Origin: Taxillus chinensis
Lineage: Eukaryota > Streptophyta > Magnoliopsida > Santalales > Loranthaceae
Length of the DNA: 64,000 bases
Assembly: GCA_023512835.1 (NCBI GenBank)
Contig: CM042088.1
Coordinates: 11,772,078 to 11,836,077, forward strand
Direction of reading: 5' to 3'
The notes below the pieces were generated by a model. It was not told where the DNA came from, ran no database searches, and saw only the letters and a program-made list of their open reading frames with translations. The first letter of the stretch is position 1. Every line of letters begins with the position of its first letter. The position numbers were made by a program, and so were the translations under genes. Positions 1-10,613 of the stretch are shown piece after piece.

Positions 1-2450
1 GGTATTGTGTTGTTGTATGTGTTGCATCTGCGGTAAAGGCATGTAGCAGAGTTGCTATGTGTGGGTGTTGTGACACATATGTGTAGAGGAGGATGAGGCG
101 TGGTGTAGTGGCATATTAACTGTGGTGTGGGGATGAAGAAAGGTGTTAGATGTGATGTTATTCATATTATTCCTTATCTGGTGTGATGTTTAATATTAAA
201 GTGTTGATAAGCTAGGAAAAGGGTATTAGTGCTACTCCCAGGGGAGAGATTTATGTCGGGCGGATATCACAAGGGTGTATGTTTTGGAGCGGTGGTGGTA
301 GGCGGATGAGCTATATCTGTTCTCCTCGAAAACCTTTCATGTGTAGTATCACACGGTAAGTGAGATGGTTCACGCCATCAAGGTGTTGGTGTATTTGAGA
401 CTTTTGTTGGTGTATCGAGATGGAACGCGATGGTTGGTATAGGGGAGTTGGTAGGCCGTGAGGTGGAGTATGTCATAGAGGCAAAGAACTCCCTTGTGAC
501 CTATGAATGGCAACACAGAGGGATCAATTATCTTGTTGCAGGTGGGAGGATTTTTCCTGGTCAAACAGAGAGAGCTGTGTTAGTTATACTTCACCGATGT
601 CAGAGGATAAGTTCCACTTCATTGCGTTTGGTGTCTGCCGAACTCGGAAAGGCGTTAACACTTGGGCTGTAGTGTACGCCTCAGTTAGTATGCAGGCTGT
701 GGGACCTTAGTGGATACCTATTTAACCGTGATCAAGGATGCTAGCACGAAGTGTCCGATAGGCGTTATAGTGTAGTGTTCTGGTTCATAGACTTCTTTTA
801 GTCGATCCTCACGGTCGGTGACAGGTGATAGCCGGATGGTGGATTTTGGTCTTGCTGTGGTTGTGTATGGTACTGCATTTGTTGTTTTGAGTTACTCCTT
901 GGACTCCGTTGGGCGTCTTGTTGACTGTGACCAAATTGGTGGAGCGCAAACTTCATCCTGGTGTAGTTGTGTCCTGGATTGTAAGTCATCTTGAGTTCCC
1001 TTTGGCATTGGTTGGGTTTTGTTGTTACGTGTATCGCTATAGAGTGAGGCGGTTTCAGTTGTGATGCTTTGTCTTCTTGTGGTGATATCCCTGTGTGGGA
1101 CTGTGATTGTGGTTTGCATAGTGCTTTTCTCTTGTTTGTTTGTGTTTCCTTGTGACCTCTTTGTGTTTGCTGTCAGGGTAAGGTCTACATATGGAGTGTG
1201 GCTGTGTTGTAAATTGTTGGTGTCCGTTGACATCAAATCTCAGTGGTGTCATTGTTAGGTATTTTACATTGTGGAGTGTTGATCCTATTGTGACACGAGT
1301 AGGCGTCTAACGCCGAGTACCCTACTATGTCGATGTAGTGACTTCTCGTTCAATCATATGAATTCTAGCGAATGGATACTTCATGCATAGGCTTATGGTG
1401 TTGGCCTTGTTCGGTTGTCGGGGTCTTAGCGACTTTGTGGGAGGTTTCTCGACCTCACTATTATCAGACTTGCTCCCATGAGTTGTTGTCACCACGCTAA
1501 TTGGCCAAGCTCTAGTCTGGTTGTGCTCCTGGGTGTTATGTGTTGCTTTGATCTTCTCGTGATGTTTACTACCTGCTTTCTCTTTTCGGGGACGAAAAGT
1601 CCAAAGGTGGGAAGGTTGTGAGGACACTCCCTGCGGATGAGTTTATAATGATGGTGAATGGGCAGTGGAACGTTAAACGTGTAGTAGTGTTTTGTTTGTG
1701 AGTCGTTCCTTGTGGTGGTGTTTATGATATGAGTTGCTCTGTGACCTATGTGATCTGTTAAACGTGTTAGTGATGGGCGTATATGTCTTATACTATCGTG
1801 ACATGTGAATACTTGTGACATGTGTTAGGTGAGGAGAACAAGGGTTGTTTGTGAGATTAGAATATGTGTTTCCCTATCATGCTGTGTTGTATTGGGTCGG
1901 TGGGTACGTGCCTTCATGTGTGTTATGGTGTGATATCTTCGGTCACGGGTATGTGAATGGTTGTGGGCTATGTGCATCAGCAGGTGCGTTTTGGAAGGTG
2001 TGTTGTCTTTTAGGGGCCGACACGTCCTGCGCAGAGGAGACATGGAATGTGAGTCCATGATGCGTGAGCAACACCCAGCGTTGTTCGAGGACGAACAACC
2101 TTAAGAGTGGGAGGTGACTGTTGGTGGCTGTTGGCCAAGGGATTGTGATGTGTTTTCTTGTATTAGTTGTGTATGACTTGGTGTATTTGTTTTATCTTTT
2201 AGACATGTGTTCATCATTGTGATGTATTTTGAGATGTGTATTTGTGACATGCGGATATGTGTTATATGCATTATTGTGATGCATGTGGTTGTGGATTATG
2301 GTGGTACCTTGTTATGTGCTGTTATGTGCTGTGCGCGGTGTATGACCCATTTGGGTGTGGTGGCTTGTCGGGTGGCAAATGGGTAGCTTGTGTTTGTTTA
2401 CCTCGTATGTCATTTCTTTTCGGGGAGGAAAAGTCTTAAGGGGGAGAGGA
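1..2450 (+). mobile_element. 3' internal part of an ORF-poor Ty3-type LTR retrotransposon
   Basis: This stretch ends in a purine tract directly abutting an LTR, and it is collinear with the reverse complement of roughly 15555-17925, the internal region of the complete element at 13789-22041. For example, the first 110 bases match the complement around 17830-17925. No reading frame longer than about 115 codons is present, and none resembles retroelement pol. Two copies therefore share a long, apparently non-coding internal region, which suggests a non-autonomous (LARD-like) family mobilised by another element's enzymes. The 5' half and 5' LTR lie upstream of the window. Homology was judged by eye. 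I see no host gene here. Confidence 0.75.
2435..2450 (+). other. Polypurine tract of the 1-4176 element
   Basis: The run CTTAAGGGGGAGAGGA lies immediately 5' of the LTR start at 2451. The same 16 bases occur in complement at 15555-15570 next to the related minus-strand LTR. Position and purine content fit a plus-strand primer for reverse transcription. Confidence 0.8.
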
Positions 2451-2541
2451 TGTAAGGACCCGTACCTTGAGTTAGTCACAGTTTTGCCTTCTGAGTAGAG
2501 TTTTTCTAGATTTTGACCTAGTGAATGGACTCCAATGAATT

Positions 2542-2960
2542 CACGTGCAAAAGGAAAGATGCTTAGAATGATGTCCTCTATCTACCACAGAAGTTTCAGG
2601 CCAAACGGACGTGTATGTGAGGTGCACGTGAATTGGGTCCATTTCACGTGCAAGTGTGGTTGTCTTCTAAATGATGCAAGGAGGCTAGGGGTGAAGTTTG
2701 AGAGCATTTGGAGTGCATATGGAGTTGCACGTGAATTGGGGAATTCACGTTCAAATTGGCGTGTAGCCATATTTTTGCATGGTTCCCTTGGTTTTGACAT
2801 TCTAATGAACTTTCTCCAAAGGACCATGTTGAAATTCTGAGTATTTTGGCCTATATGGGTGCGGAAAGGTGCAAACTTGTGTGATCAAAACTACGTCGTT
2901 TCGATGCTGGGATTCACTTAATCAAAACTACGTCGTTTTGATGTTGTGTTGTCTATATAA
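2542..2960 (+). promoter_or_regulatory. LTR U3 promoter: G-box cluster, paired palindromes, TATA box
   Basis: CACGTG occurs at 2542, 2625, 2645 and 2728, and a CACGTT variant at 2746, mostly embedded in TTCACGTGCA or its complement. Two imperfect 22-bp palindromes with an ACGT core follow at 2884-2905 and 2921-2942, each built from ATCAAAAC and GTTTTGAT arms. TATATAA at 2954-2960 lies 12 bp further on. CACGTG and related ACGT cores are established binding sites for plant bZIP and bHLH factors. Which factor acts here is not known. The arrangement is repeated in the other three LTRs of the family. Confidence 0.6.
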
Positions 2961-3014
2961 GGAGGAGAAGCCCCTCTGTTTTAGGTTTAGGGTTTGTTGC
3001 TCCACCAGCCGTCG

Positions 3015-3016
<2 letters not shown>

Positions 3017-3056
<40 letters not shown>
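3017..3056 (+). repeat. GA dinucleotide microsatellite in LTR leader
   Basis: About 20 GA units begin some 60 bp downstream of the TATA box, so they would lie in the transcribed leader. Shorter CT runs sit at the same place in the inverted sister LTRs (about 4932-4948, 14961-14995, 21449-21473). Confidence 0.9.
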
Positions 3057-3060
<4 letters not shown>

Positions 3061-3519
3061 AGGAGAGCTTCTGGTGGCTGCCGGAGCGTCTTGCGTGGGT
3101 GGTCGGAGTCTTGCGTGGAAGCGGGAGCAGGAGAACATACAAGGTAGGGGTTCTGTTCTTCCTAAATCCTCCTCTGTCCTAGGGTTCTAGGGCAGATTAT
3201 GGGTTATATCTGTTATATATACGTATGTAATCCATATAGGTGTGATCTCCTATATGGATGTTGGCCTTCAATGGCAGTTTTTGGTGTATTCTGGTGTTGG
3301 ATGGTGTGCATATTAAGTGTTCGATAAAATGCCTGTGTGGATATGTCTGTGTGAATATGCCTAGTATGTGTTTGATTTTATGCCTGATGGGCTGTGCGAA
3401 CTAAGTGTTTGGTATTATGCCTGTGAAAGTGTGTATGCTACGTGTTTGGTTTAATGCCTGTGTGACCTTGTATCTGTGCTTGTGGAACCCGGTGGTCGTG
3501 GAAGCCCGGGATCGGAAAT

Positions 3520-3710
3520 GTTAGCTTGTGTGGCTAAGCTTATATGGCCGTGGATATGTTAGCCTGTGTGGCTAAGCCTGAGAGGTCAGATATGTTAGCC
3601 CGTGTGGCTAAGCCTGAGTGGTCAGGATATGTTAGCCCGTGTGGCTAAGCCTTAGTGGTCAGGATTTGTTAGCCTATGTGGCTAAGCCTGTATGGCTGTG
3701 GATAGGTGTG
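3520..3710 (+). repeat. Short tandem repeats in LTR, GTGTGGCTAAGCCT type
   Basis: About five imperfect units of 35-40 bp carry the phrase TTAGCCTGTGTGGCTAAGCC followed by a GAGAGGTCAGG-like spacer. A looser version (GTGAGGCTAAGG phrases) recurs in the LTR at 35350-37721 around 37070-37230. It has no visible coding potential. Confidence 0.75.
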
Positions 3711-4176
3711 TGCCTTGTGAATGTGGAATACTACTTGTTTACATTTTATTGTCACTACACTGCACCTGTACACACTCATGTACACGCTAGGAGCATGGGA
3801 TGGGTTGGGGAGACATGATCCCTACTGAGCTGTGGTTGCTCACCCCTCCCTCTATGTTGTGTTTTCTTTCAGGAACATACAGGCGTTAGGTGGGACCCCA
3901 AGGTGGAAGACCATATTTACTTTACTGTCTACCATTTATGTTGTTTTTTTATGGGAACTGATGTAACCCCAGTGGGGATGGATTGAAAAGAGGACTTTAT
4001 TGTAATAAAGACTGGTTTGGTTTATGGATTGTTTTGATGAACTTTGTTTTCTTCAATGTGTTGTGGAAGTTTAAAATGTAATATTCTTGATTTGTATCCT
4101 AACCCCTTTGCCCTCCGTGTGGGTAAAAGGGGAGTCACGTGCCGGTTTCCTCAGGTTGGAAATCCGGGGCGTGACA

Positions 4177-5512
4177 AACCCTTCCCATGCTCCTAGCGGC
4201 TACATGCATGTGCACAGGTGTAGTGACGTGACAGTATTAGGAAAAAAAAAATAAAACATCACACAAGTGGGCGTAACCCCAGCCCCAGCCACACTGGTTA
4301 ACAAAACACATCTCAAGCAAGTAGTTTAACCGCCTCTTCAGGCAAAGTAGTTTAACCGCCTCTTCAGGCCACTGGTTTAACCGCCTCTCAGGCAAAGTAG
4401 TTTAACCGCCTCTTCAGGCCAGATAGCACAGTCATACACACAACACACACCACAGTCACTCAAGCATAAAACCAAACACTTGGTGTGCACCCGTTCACAA
4501 GTGCACAATCCCAGCCATTCAGGCCAAAGAACAAACACCCAGCATACATACATACACTAAATCACAAGTCCAGCCACACAGGCATATTACCAAACACGTA
4601 ATGGGCATATACACACAGCTATATTCACACAGGCAATTCATCAAACATATAGCATGTAATCCACAAAATCACACCAAAATGCCATTGAAGGCCAACATCC
4701 ATATAGGAGATCACACCTATATGGATTACATATATATATATATATAACAGATATAACCCATAATCTGCCCTAGAACCCTAGGACAGAGGAGGGTTTAGGA
4801 AGAACAGAACCCCTACCTCAAGTAAAACGCAACAACACAGCAATGTCCCGATCCCACGTCGAACGCCGTCCACCCACGAAGCACCGACCACCCACGCAAG
4901 ACGCCCGGCAGCAACCAGGAGCTCTCCTTCCCTCTCTCTCTCTCTCTCTGCGACGGCTGGTGGAGCAACAAACCCTAACCCTAAAACAGAGGGGCTTCTC
5001 CTCCTTATATAGACAACACAACATCAAAACGACGTAGTTTTAATTAAGTGAATCCCAGCATCAAAACGACGTAGTTTTGATGGAACAAGCTATGACCTTC
5101 CCACACCCATACACACCAAAATAGTCACAATTCCAACATGGTCCTTTGGGAAAAGATGATTAGAATGACAAAACCAAGGGAACCATGCAAAAATAATCCT
5201 GCACGCCAATTTGCACGTGAATTCCCCAATTCACGTGCAACTCCAAATGCACTCCAAATGCGCTCAAACTTCACCCCTAGCCTCCTTGCATCATGTAGAA
5301 GACAACCACACTTGCACGTGAAATGGACCCATTTCACGTGCACCTCACATACACGTCCGTTTGGCCTGAAACTTCTGTGGTAGATAGAGGACCTCATTCT
5401 AAGCATCTTTCCTTTTGCACGTGAATTCATTGGAGTCCATTCACTAGGTCAAAATCTAGAAAAACTCTACTCAGAAGGCAAAACTGACTAACTCAAGGTA
5501 CGGGTCCTTACA
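4177..5512 (-). repeat. Truncated inverted LTR of the same family
   Basis: In complement it reads TGTAAGGACCCGTACC from 5512 and continues through the G-boxes, palindromes (5060-5081, 5023-5044), TATA (about 5006) and the CCGCCTCTTCAGG tandem repeats (about 4330-4430). It stops at 4177, which corresponds to about 380 bp before the LTR's other end as judged against 13789-15554. The abrupt junction with the plus-strand LTR at 4176/4177 indicates that the 1-4176 element inserted into this LTR. The remainder should lie upstream of the window. Confidence 0.8.
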
Positions 5513-7200
5513 TATACGGACCACAAGAGCTTGCAGTATATCTTCTCTCAGGGAGATCTGAACCTTAGGCAGAGGCGGTGAGTAGAGTACCTGCAGCAGT
5601 TTCAGTTTGATTTGTTGTATACCCCAGCTAAAGGTAATGTAGTGGTAAATGCTCTGAGTAGGAAGAGCAGGGCCGTAGTTGCTCATTGTGCCATTAAGGA
5701 ATGGGAAATGATGGACCAGTTGGCAATGATGAGGTTGCAGATGGTGACTAGTGGTGGGCGAGGGATGCTCAGTGTTGTTGTAGCAGTCCCAGAGTTGCAG
5801 CATAGGATCATAGAGGATGAGCTAGGGGACGTTAACTGTGAGGTCATCATGGACAGAATTTAGATAAGGCAGGCATCTTCTGATTGGACTGAGGATGCAG
5901 AGCATGTACTGCCGTATAGGGGTAGACTGATAGTTCCCACTTCTCTTCAGGAGGAGGTTCTTCGGGAATTTCACTAGTCACGGTTAGTTGTATATCTTGG
6001 TGGGACCAAGATGTACCGTGCAGTGAGGAGGCAGTATTGGTGGCCAGGCCTGAAGAAGGCTATTACTAATTATGTCAGCAGGTCAAGGCAGAGCACTTGA
6101 GAGAAGTTGGTGAGTTGCAGTCATTGCCAGTGCCAGAGTCGAAATGGGACCACGTAACCATGGATTTTGTCAATGGACTTCCTCGTTCCAGGGGACACGA
6201 TACAATATGGGTTATTGTGCACCGATTAACCAAATCGGCGCATTTTATTCCGTCTTGGGAGACCGACCCAGTGAGGACTTTAGGACAGAGGTATCTTGAT
6301 GTTATTGTGCGGTTGCATGGAGTCCCATTGTCTATTGTATCTAATCGGGATGCGAGGTTCATCTCTCAGTTTTGAAGACAGTTGCAGCGAGCTTTGGGTA
6401 GTAGGGTGAACCTGAGTACAGCTTTTCATCCACAAACGGACGGTTAGTTAGAGCGGACGATTTAGACACTCGAGGACATGTTGTGTGCCTGTGTCCTAGA
6501 TTTTGGGGGTTGTTGGGAGACTCACCTTCCTTTGGTGGAGTTCTCTTACAACAGTTATCAAGCCACAATTGGGATGGCTCCGTATGAGGCACTATATGGG
6601 CGGCCTTGTAGATCACCTTTGTGTTGGGCACAGACGGGAGGGACAGCGGTTCTCGATCCTGATATGATTCGAGAGAACACGGAGATCGTGCACCTGATTC
6701 GATAGCATATGTTGACAGCACAGAGTAGGTAGAAGTCTTATGCGGACCAGAGGCGTCGACCTTTGCGGTTTGAGGTGGGTGACCGTGTATTTTTGCAGGT
6801 ATCGCCATGTCGAGGGCATAGGAGGTTTGGGCGTGGATCCAAACTCTCCCCTTGTTTTGTGGGGCCATTTGAGATTGTTGCCTCCGTGGGCACAGTGGCT
6901 TACCGATTAGCTTTGCCACCAGAGTTGGCATGCGTACATGATGTGTTTCATGTGTCTCAGTTGAGATCGTATCACTCAAATCCTTCTCATGTGTTGGACT
7001 ATCGTGAGGTAGACTTGGCTGATGATGGTGCCGTTGTTAAGATGCCGGCACAGATTTTAGACAGGCGGGAGCAGGTCTTGCGGGGCAAGACGATCCCACT
7101 AGTTCGAGTGTTATGGCGACACCAAGGCATGGAGGAGCATACTTGGGAGAAAGAGAGCTAGATACGAGTTCTTCATCCTAAGCTATTCGAGGACGATTAG
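5513..7200 (+). pseudogene. Decayed chromovirus pol: RNase H end, integrase, chromodomain
   Basis: Translation begins inside RNase H (TDHKSLQYIFSQ, then a conserved YTPAKGN). It continues through the integrase zinc-finger remnant (GGTKMYRAVRRQYWWPG), the integrase core (MDFVNGLP; then SNRDARF where the family has SDRDARF, so the second catalytic Asp is changed; then HPQTDG) and the GPFEI domain, to a chromodomain (VRVLWRHQGMEEHTWEKES). The frame ends in a FEDD-like tail near 7185-7198. In-frame TAG codons at 6445, 6463, 6703 and 6730 and a frame change near 6080 disable it. The 5' part is separated from it by the LTR insertions ending at 5512. Domain order identifies a plant chromovirus (Ty3/gypsy); the exact clade is not assigned. 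Confidence 0.85.
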
Positions 7201-7484
7201 TCCTGAGGTGGGGAGGATGTGAGGGCCTTCCCTGAGGTATGAGTTATGTTTTATGCATTTGTTTTGCATATGTGTCTGTGAGATATGGTTTAGCTTGTTG
7301 TTGTTGTTAGATCTTATGTTGTTGGTGATCATGGTGATGATCATGTTTTGTGTCTTGTTGTTGTGCTTGAATTTTGTGCGGTGTTTGAGCTTGAATTTTG
7401 CCATGTCCTTTGGGCATGTGTTTTGCGGTGTCCTTTGGGCATGTATTTTATTTTCGATGACGAAAAGTCCTAAGGTGGGGAGGA
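7201..7484 (+). other. Non-coding 3' tail and polypurine tract of the chromovirus
   Basis: The tail contains no reading frame of interest. A hairpin-like TTTTCGATGACGAAAA at 7451-7466 precedes the purine tract TAAGGTGGGGAGGA (7471-7484), which directly abuts the LTR start at 7485. A similar motif (ATTCGAGGACGATT) lies at about 7185-7198, followed by another purine-rich stretch. Confidence 0.65.
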
Positions 7485-7838
7485 TGTAAAGACTCGTATT
7501 TGAGTAGTAGTGAGAGATAGCCATTCTATGGGAATGCAATTATCTAGACGGTAGTGTAGCCGTCGATGTGAGCATTTTGACAGTACTTAGGCCCGATTAT
7601 TGACTTTCTCGCGATTTATTGGTTGACTTTGCGTTTGAGCGGTCATTTGGGTGTGCTAATATCTGAATAGTATTGTGCTCGTCATTTCAAGAGTTTTGAC
7701 AGTAATCTGGCTAAATTTGGAGTTCGTGACCTTGGAGGTCAATTATTATTTTGGGAGGTCAATTGTTTGTCAATGATTGGCAGAAATATAAATATAATGA
7801 AAAGAAAGAGCTTTCATTTTACGCTATCGCATTGGTGC

Positions 7839-7882
<44 letters not shown>

Positions 7883-9185
7883 AAGCTTAAAGCCTTGGCG
7901 ATTTGGGTCGATTGGGTTCGTGGAGCACAAAGAATCACCCCAGGTAGGTGTCCTTGAACTCCTTACCTCTTTCCATCTTGGATATGCACGATTTATCATG
8001 ATTTATGAATTTGAGCATGAACCCTAGGTTTTGGGGGAAATCCAATTTTGGGTTAGATGTAATGGTTTAGCATAAGATCTGTGGTTAAGAACTGATTTAT
8101 ATCAGTTTAGATATGTGTTTATGTATTCTGGGGTTGGTTAACTGTGTAGTTCATGAGGGTTGAGAAGTTAACCATGGAAATCTAGATTTAGATCTAGATA
8201 GATATAATCTGCAGTTATATGTGTGTATTTCTATTGTTACTGTGTGATTTAGAGGCGTTCAGAACACATTTTGAAGTAGATATTGTATTCTATTACGCAA
8301 AACGTGTGTTTTTGAGCGTCTGGGAGTCGTTGGGTTGATTCCAGACGAAGAACACGCAAAAACGATGATGAATAGTATCCTGGGTGATCTTTTGGGTCGA
8401 AAGAACGAAGACTCGAAGATTTGGGTCAAAGGGTCGAAGATCCGTAGATCCATAGTCATAGGGTCGAAGGTCGAAGGTTAAGGCTTTGAGTCTTCGAGTC
8501 CCCAGCTCCGCGCCAGTTTCGCGGCATCGAGCCAGTGCAACTGCACTGGACTGGACCATTTACATTGTAACCTTTAAGTCTCCACATTTAAGTATTATAC
8601 TTGACCTAATGCCAGGACTTTTTATTACAAGAAAACAACTGCTATAGGTATCTTCTTCCTTGGTCAACGCATGATGATCAAATTATGAAGACTGCTCTCA
8701 ACTATAAAGGGAGTGTTGTGAACCTTAATGCCATACTGGTGTTGGTATGTTGGTTTGGGGAATTGGGGCTTGGACTCCATGACTTGTTTGTGTTCTCACC
8801 GTGAGGCATAGGTAATATTATGTGGTTGACGTGACAGGCTAAGGCCTGGGTTGAGCCATTGAGCTCGTAGAGCTAGGGCTTAGTGCCCTAAGCTGGGATC
8901 CTGTTGAGGATCGTGGATAAGTTGTCTTGTGTGGGCAGGCTAGGTCCTGATGTTTGTTTGTAGGTTGAGTCCTGATGATTGTGCACACTACATAGTGCAC
9001 AAGTATACAGAGCATATAGTATAGACTTATATGTTTGCATGATGTGGAGTATTAGGGTCACCTACTGAGCTTGTCGCTCACGCCTACTTGTTATTTTTCC
9101 TTTTCAGGTGTGACCCGAGATTAGTGGAGGTCTTTCTTCCAGGAGGACGTGCCCACTACTCTGATGTATTTAGGAGAAAAGTCAG
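7485..9185 (+). repeat. Chromovirus 3' LTR, 3'-truncated
   Basis: It starts TGTAAAGACTCG straight after a polypurine tract. It contains a GA microsatellite (about 7844-7876) and, near 9060-9110, the phrase TACTGAGCTTGTCGCTCA followed by a pyrimidine tract and CAGG, which parallels the 3' parts of the other long LTRs in this window. The expected CA end is not found; similarity appears to stop near 9185, so the end is approximate. A motif-rich stretch at 8395-8490 repeats GGGTCGAAGAT/GGTCGAAGG phrases. I see no gene in it. Confidence 0.6.
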
Positions 9186-9230
9186 AAACACCGCACAGAG
9201 GTACATGACAAAGTGAGCATTCTGCTTGTC

Positions 9231-9600
9231 AGATTCAAAAATTCATAATTAATTGCACATAACTCGGATTATCTTCAAATTGGTTGGAAATGATAGATAA
9301 AGATGTTATCTAACCAACATAATTGGCCTTATTTGAATCCAGCAAGTATTGAGAAAGTTATTGGCAAAATAATGCGTTGTGCACCGGCTGTCTCCTCCAA
9401 ATTTGTACAAGATTTGATTGCCAACTTCGAAAAATTATAACTGATTGAATACAACCCAGAATAATCTCAAACCAGTTGGAAATGACAGATAAAGATGTTA
9501 TCTAATCAATACAATTGACTTGTTGGATTGCGACAAGTATCAGGGAAGTTATTGATAAAATAGCGGGCTACACACCGGTTGTCCAATTTAAATTCGCACA
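9231..9600. repeat. Two-copy diverged direct repeat, about 190 bp
   Basis: Two imperfect copies share the phrases TTGGAAATGA(C/T)AGATAAAGATG, TTATCTAA(C/T)CAA and a CACCGG(C/T)TGTC segment, roughly 9240-9415 and 9425-9600. The opening words (CAAAAATTCATAA...) also resemble 38915-38960 inside the solo LTR, so this may be a remnant of another LTR. It is non-coding. Confidence 0.55.
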
Positions 9601-10135
9601 AAACATGATACTTTGGTCATAATCTCTTCATTTCTTCTCGGAATCAAGTATGGTCAAATGCGTTGTTCTCCGAATGTCATCCTCTATTACTTAACGCTTA
9701 CCTTGGGACATTTAAAGGTCTTCCAAAGTGGTCCTTTGCCAAGTACGGTTGTGATCTAATCCGGTCAAAATGAGGTTCAACATATACGACCCAGTGAGAG
9801 ATTGTTGGAAAAATTCTATCATATGAGGCCAAATATGTAAATATCAAATGTGTTGTGCTATTTTTGGGAAAGCCTAAATTAAAGTGTTACACGTAACCAC
9901 AAGTAACATGACGACTTATTAGGTCTACATTCTTATCACCAGAGCCATTGAGAATTATGGTTCATAAGGGTTGTACTAATTTGTATGATGATAACTTGTT
10001 GATCAAACTCCGCCAATAAATTCAGGTACACTTCTAATTTATTATTTCAGATCAAATAATATTTATGAAAATAAAAATCTCACACTTAATTAAATTATTA
10101 CATTTTATACATATATATTAAAGAAATTGTTTTTC
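9601..10135. other. Non-coding AT-rich spacer
   Basis: I see no reading frame, RNA gene or repeat structure that I can support. The base composition becomes strongly AT-rich after about 10020. Confidence 0.5.
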
Positions 10136-10221
10136 GTTTTAAACTTGTAGAATAATAATATAGGTTAGTAATCCGGTTTTTTTGTCCTTTTCGTCCGACG
10201 TCCTTTCAATGATTTGATATA
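10136..10221 (+). repeat. Flank duplicated on both sides of the 10222-23551 element (left copy)
   Basis: The segment from GTTTTAAAC to GATTTGATATAT is found again at 23553-23628, apart from an extra 10-11 bases near 10145-10156 in this copy. It ends exactly where the 5' LTR begins. This is much longer than the 5-bp duplication normal for Ty3 integration. Confidence 0.8.
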
Positions 10222-10595
10222 TGATACAGCTACTGTACAGCCATGTCGATCCAGAAGAGTGCCCAAACAAAATCCTAGATACGTGGATTCATGATAAAGG
10301 GATTGGCATGTAGGAATTCGTCCAAGTCTGCATGAAGGAAGTGCTGCAAATTAATAGGAGTTTGTTAAATAAATAGATATTTGCATTTTATTGTTCCGTT
10401 GGGAAAGGGGGGCAATTATCGGGGGAGATGTATCTAGAAACTAGGAGTTGTGCTGATCTGCAATTGTTTTCTTCCTTTATAAATCAGTTGTGATGAAATA
10501 AAAAGGCAGAGCATTTTATAAAAAAACACCTGTGGCTTGTTCTCGCCCAAAGCAGAACACGTAAATCTTTTCTCCTCTCTGATCGGGACCAATCA
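10222..10595 (+). repeat. 5' LTR (374 bp) of the chromovirus
   Basis: It begins TGATACAGCTACTG and ends ACCAATCA, two bases before the primer binding site. It is the intact copy of the pair; the 3' LTR matches it up to about 10571. Confidence 0.88.
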
Positions 10596-10597
10596 TT

Positions 10598-10609
10598 TGG
10601 TATCAGAGC
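10598..10609 (+). other. Primer binding site, initiator tRNA-Met type
   Basis: TGGTATCAGAGC, complementary to the 3' end of initiator methionine tRNA, stands two bases after the LTR, as in most plant Ty3 elements. Confidence 0.9.
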
Positions 10610-10613
10610 ACTT

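Larger units (their letters stand above)
2451..4176 (+). repeat. 3' LTR (1726 bp) of the ORF-poor family
   Basis: It starts TGTAAGGACC and ends GGGGCGTGACA, giving the usual TG...CA ends. It matches, in reverse complement, the two LTRs at 13789-15554 and 20250-22041. Order of parts: U3 with G-boxes (2542-2751), two ACGT-core palindromes (2884-2942), TATA box (2954-2960), GA microsatellite leader (3017-3056), a block of short tandem repeats (about 3520-3710), then the conserved stretch around TACTGAGCTGTGGTTGCTCA before the 3' end. The 3' end abuts an inverted truncated copy of the same family. Confidence 0.88.

Noticed and set aside
2535..2840. A 101-codon frame repeated in four places (also 5125-5430, 15167-15472, 21654-21959)
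   Set aside because: It lies wholly in the U3 part of one LTR family; repetition reflects the LTR, and no protein motif is seen. Both strands are open, as expected from the symmetrical CACGTG and GAATTC words.
5125..5383. Possible CRISPR-like or regulatory repeat array from regularly spaced CACGTG sites
   Set aside because: Spacing is irregular, there are no unique spacers, and plant LTR context explains it.
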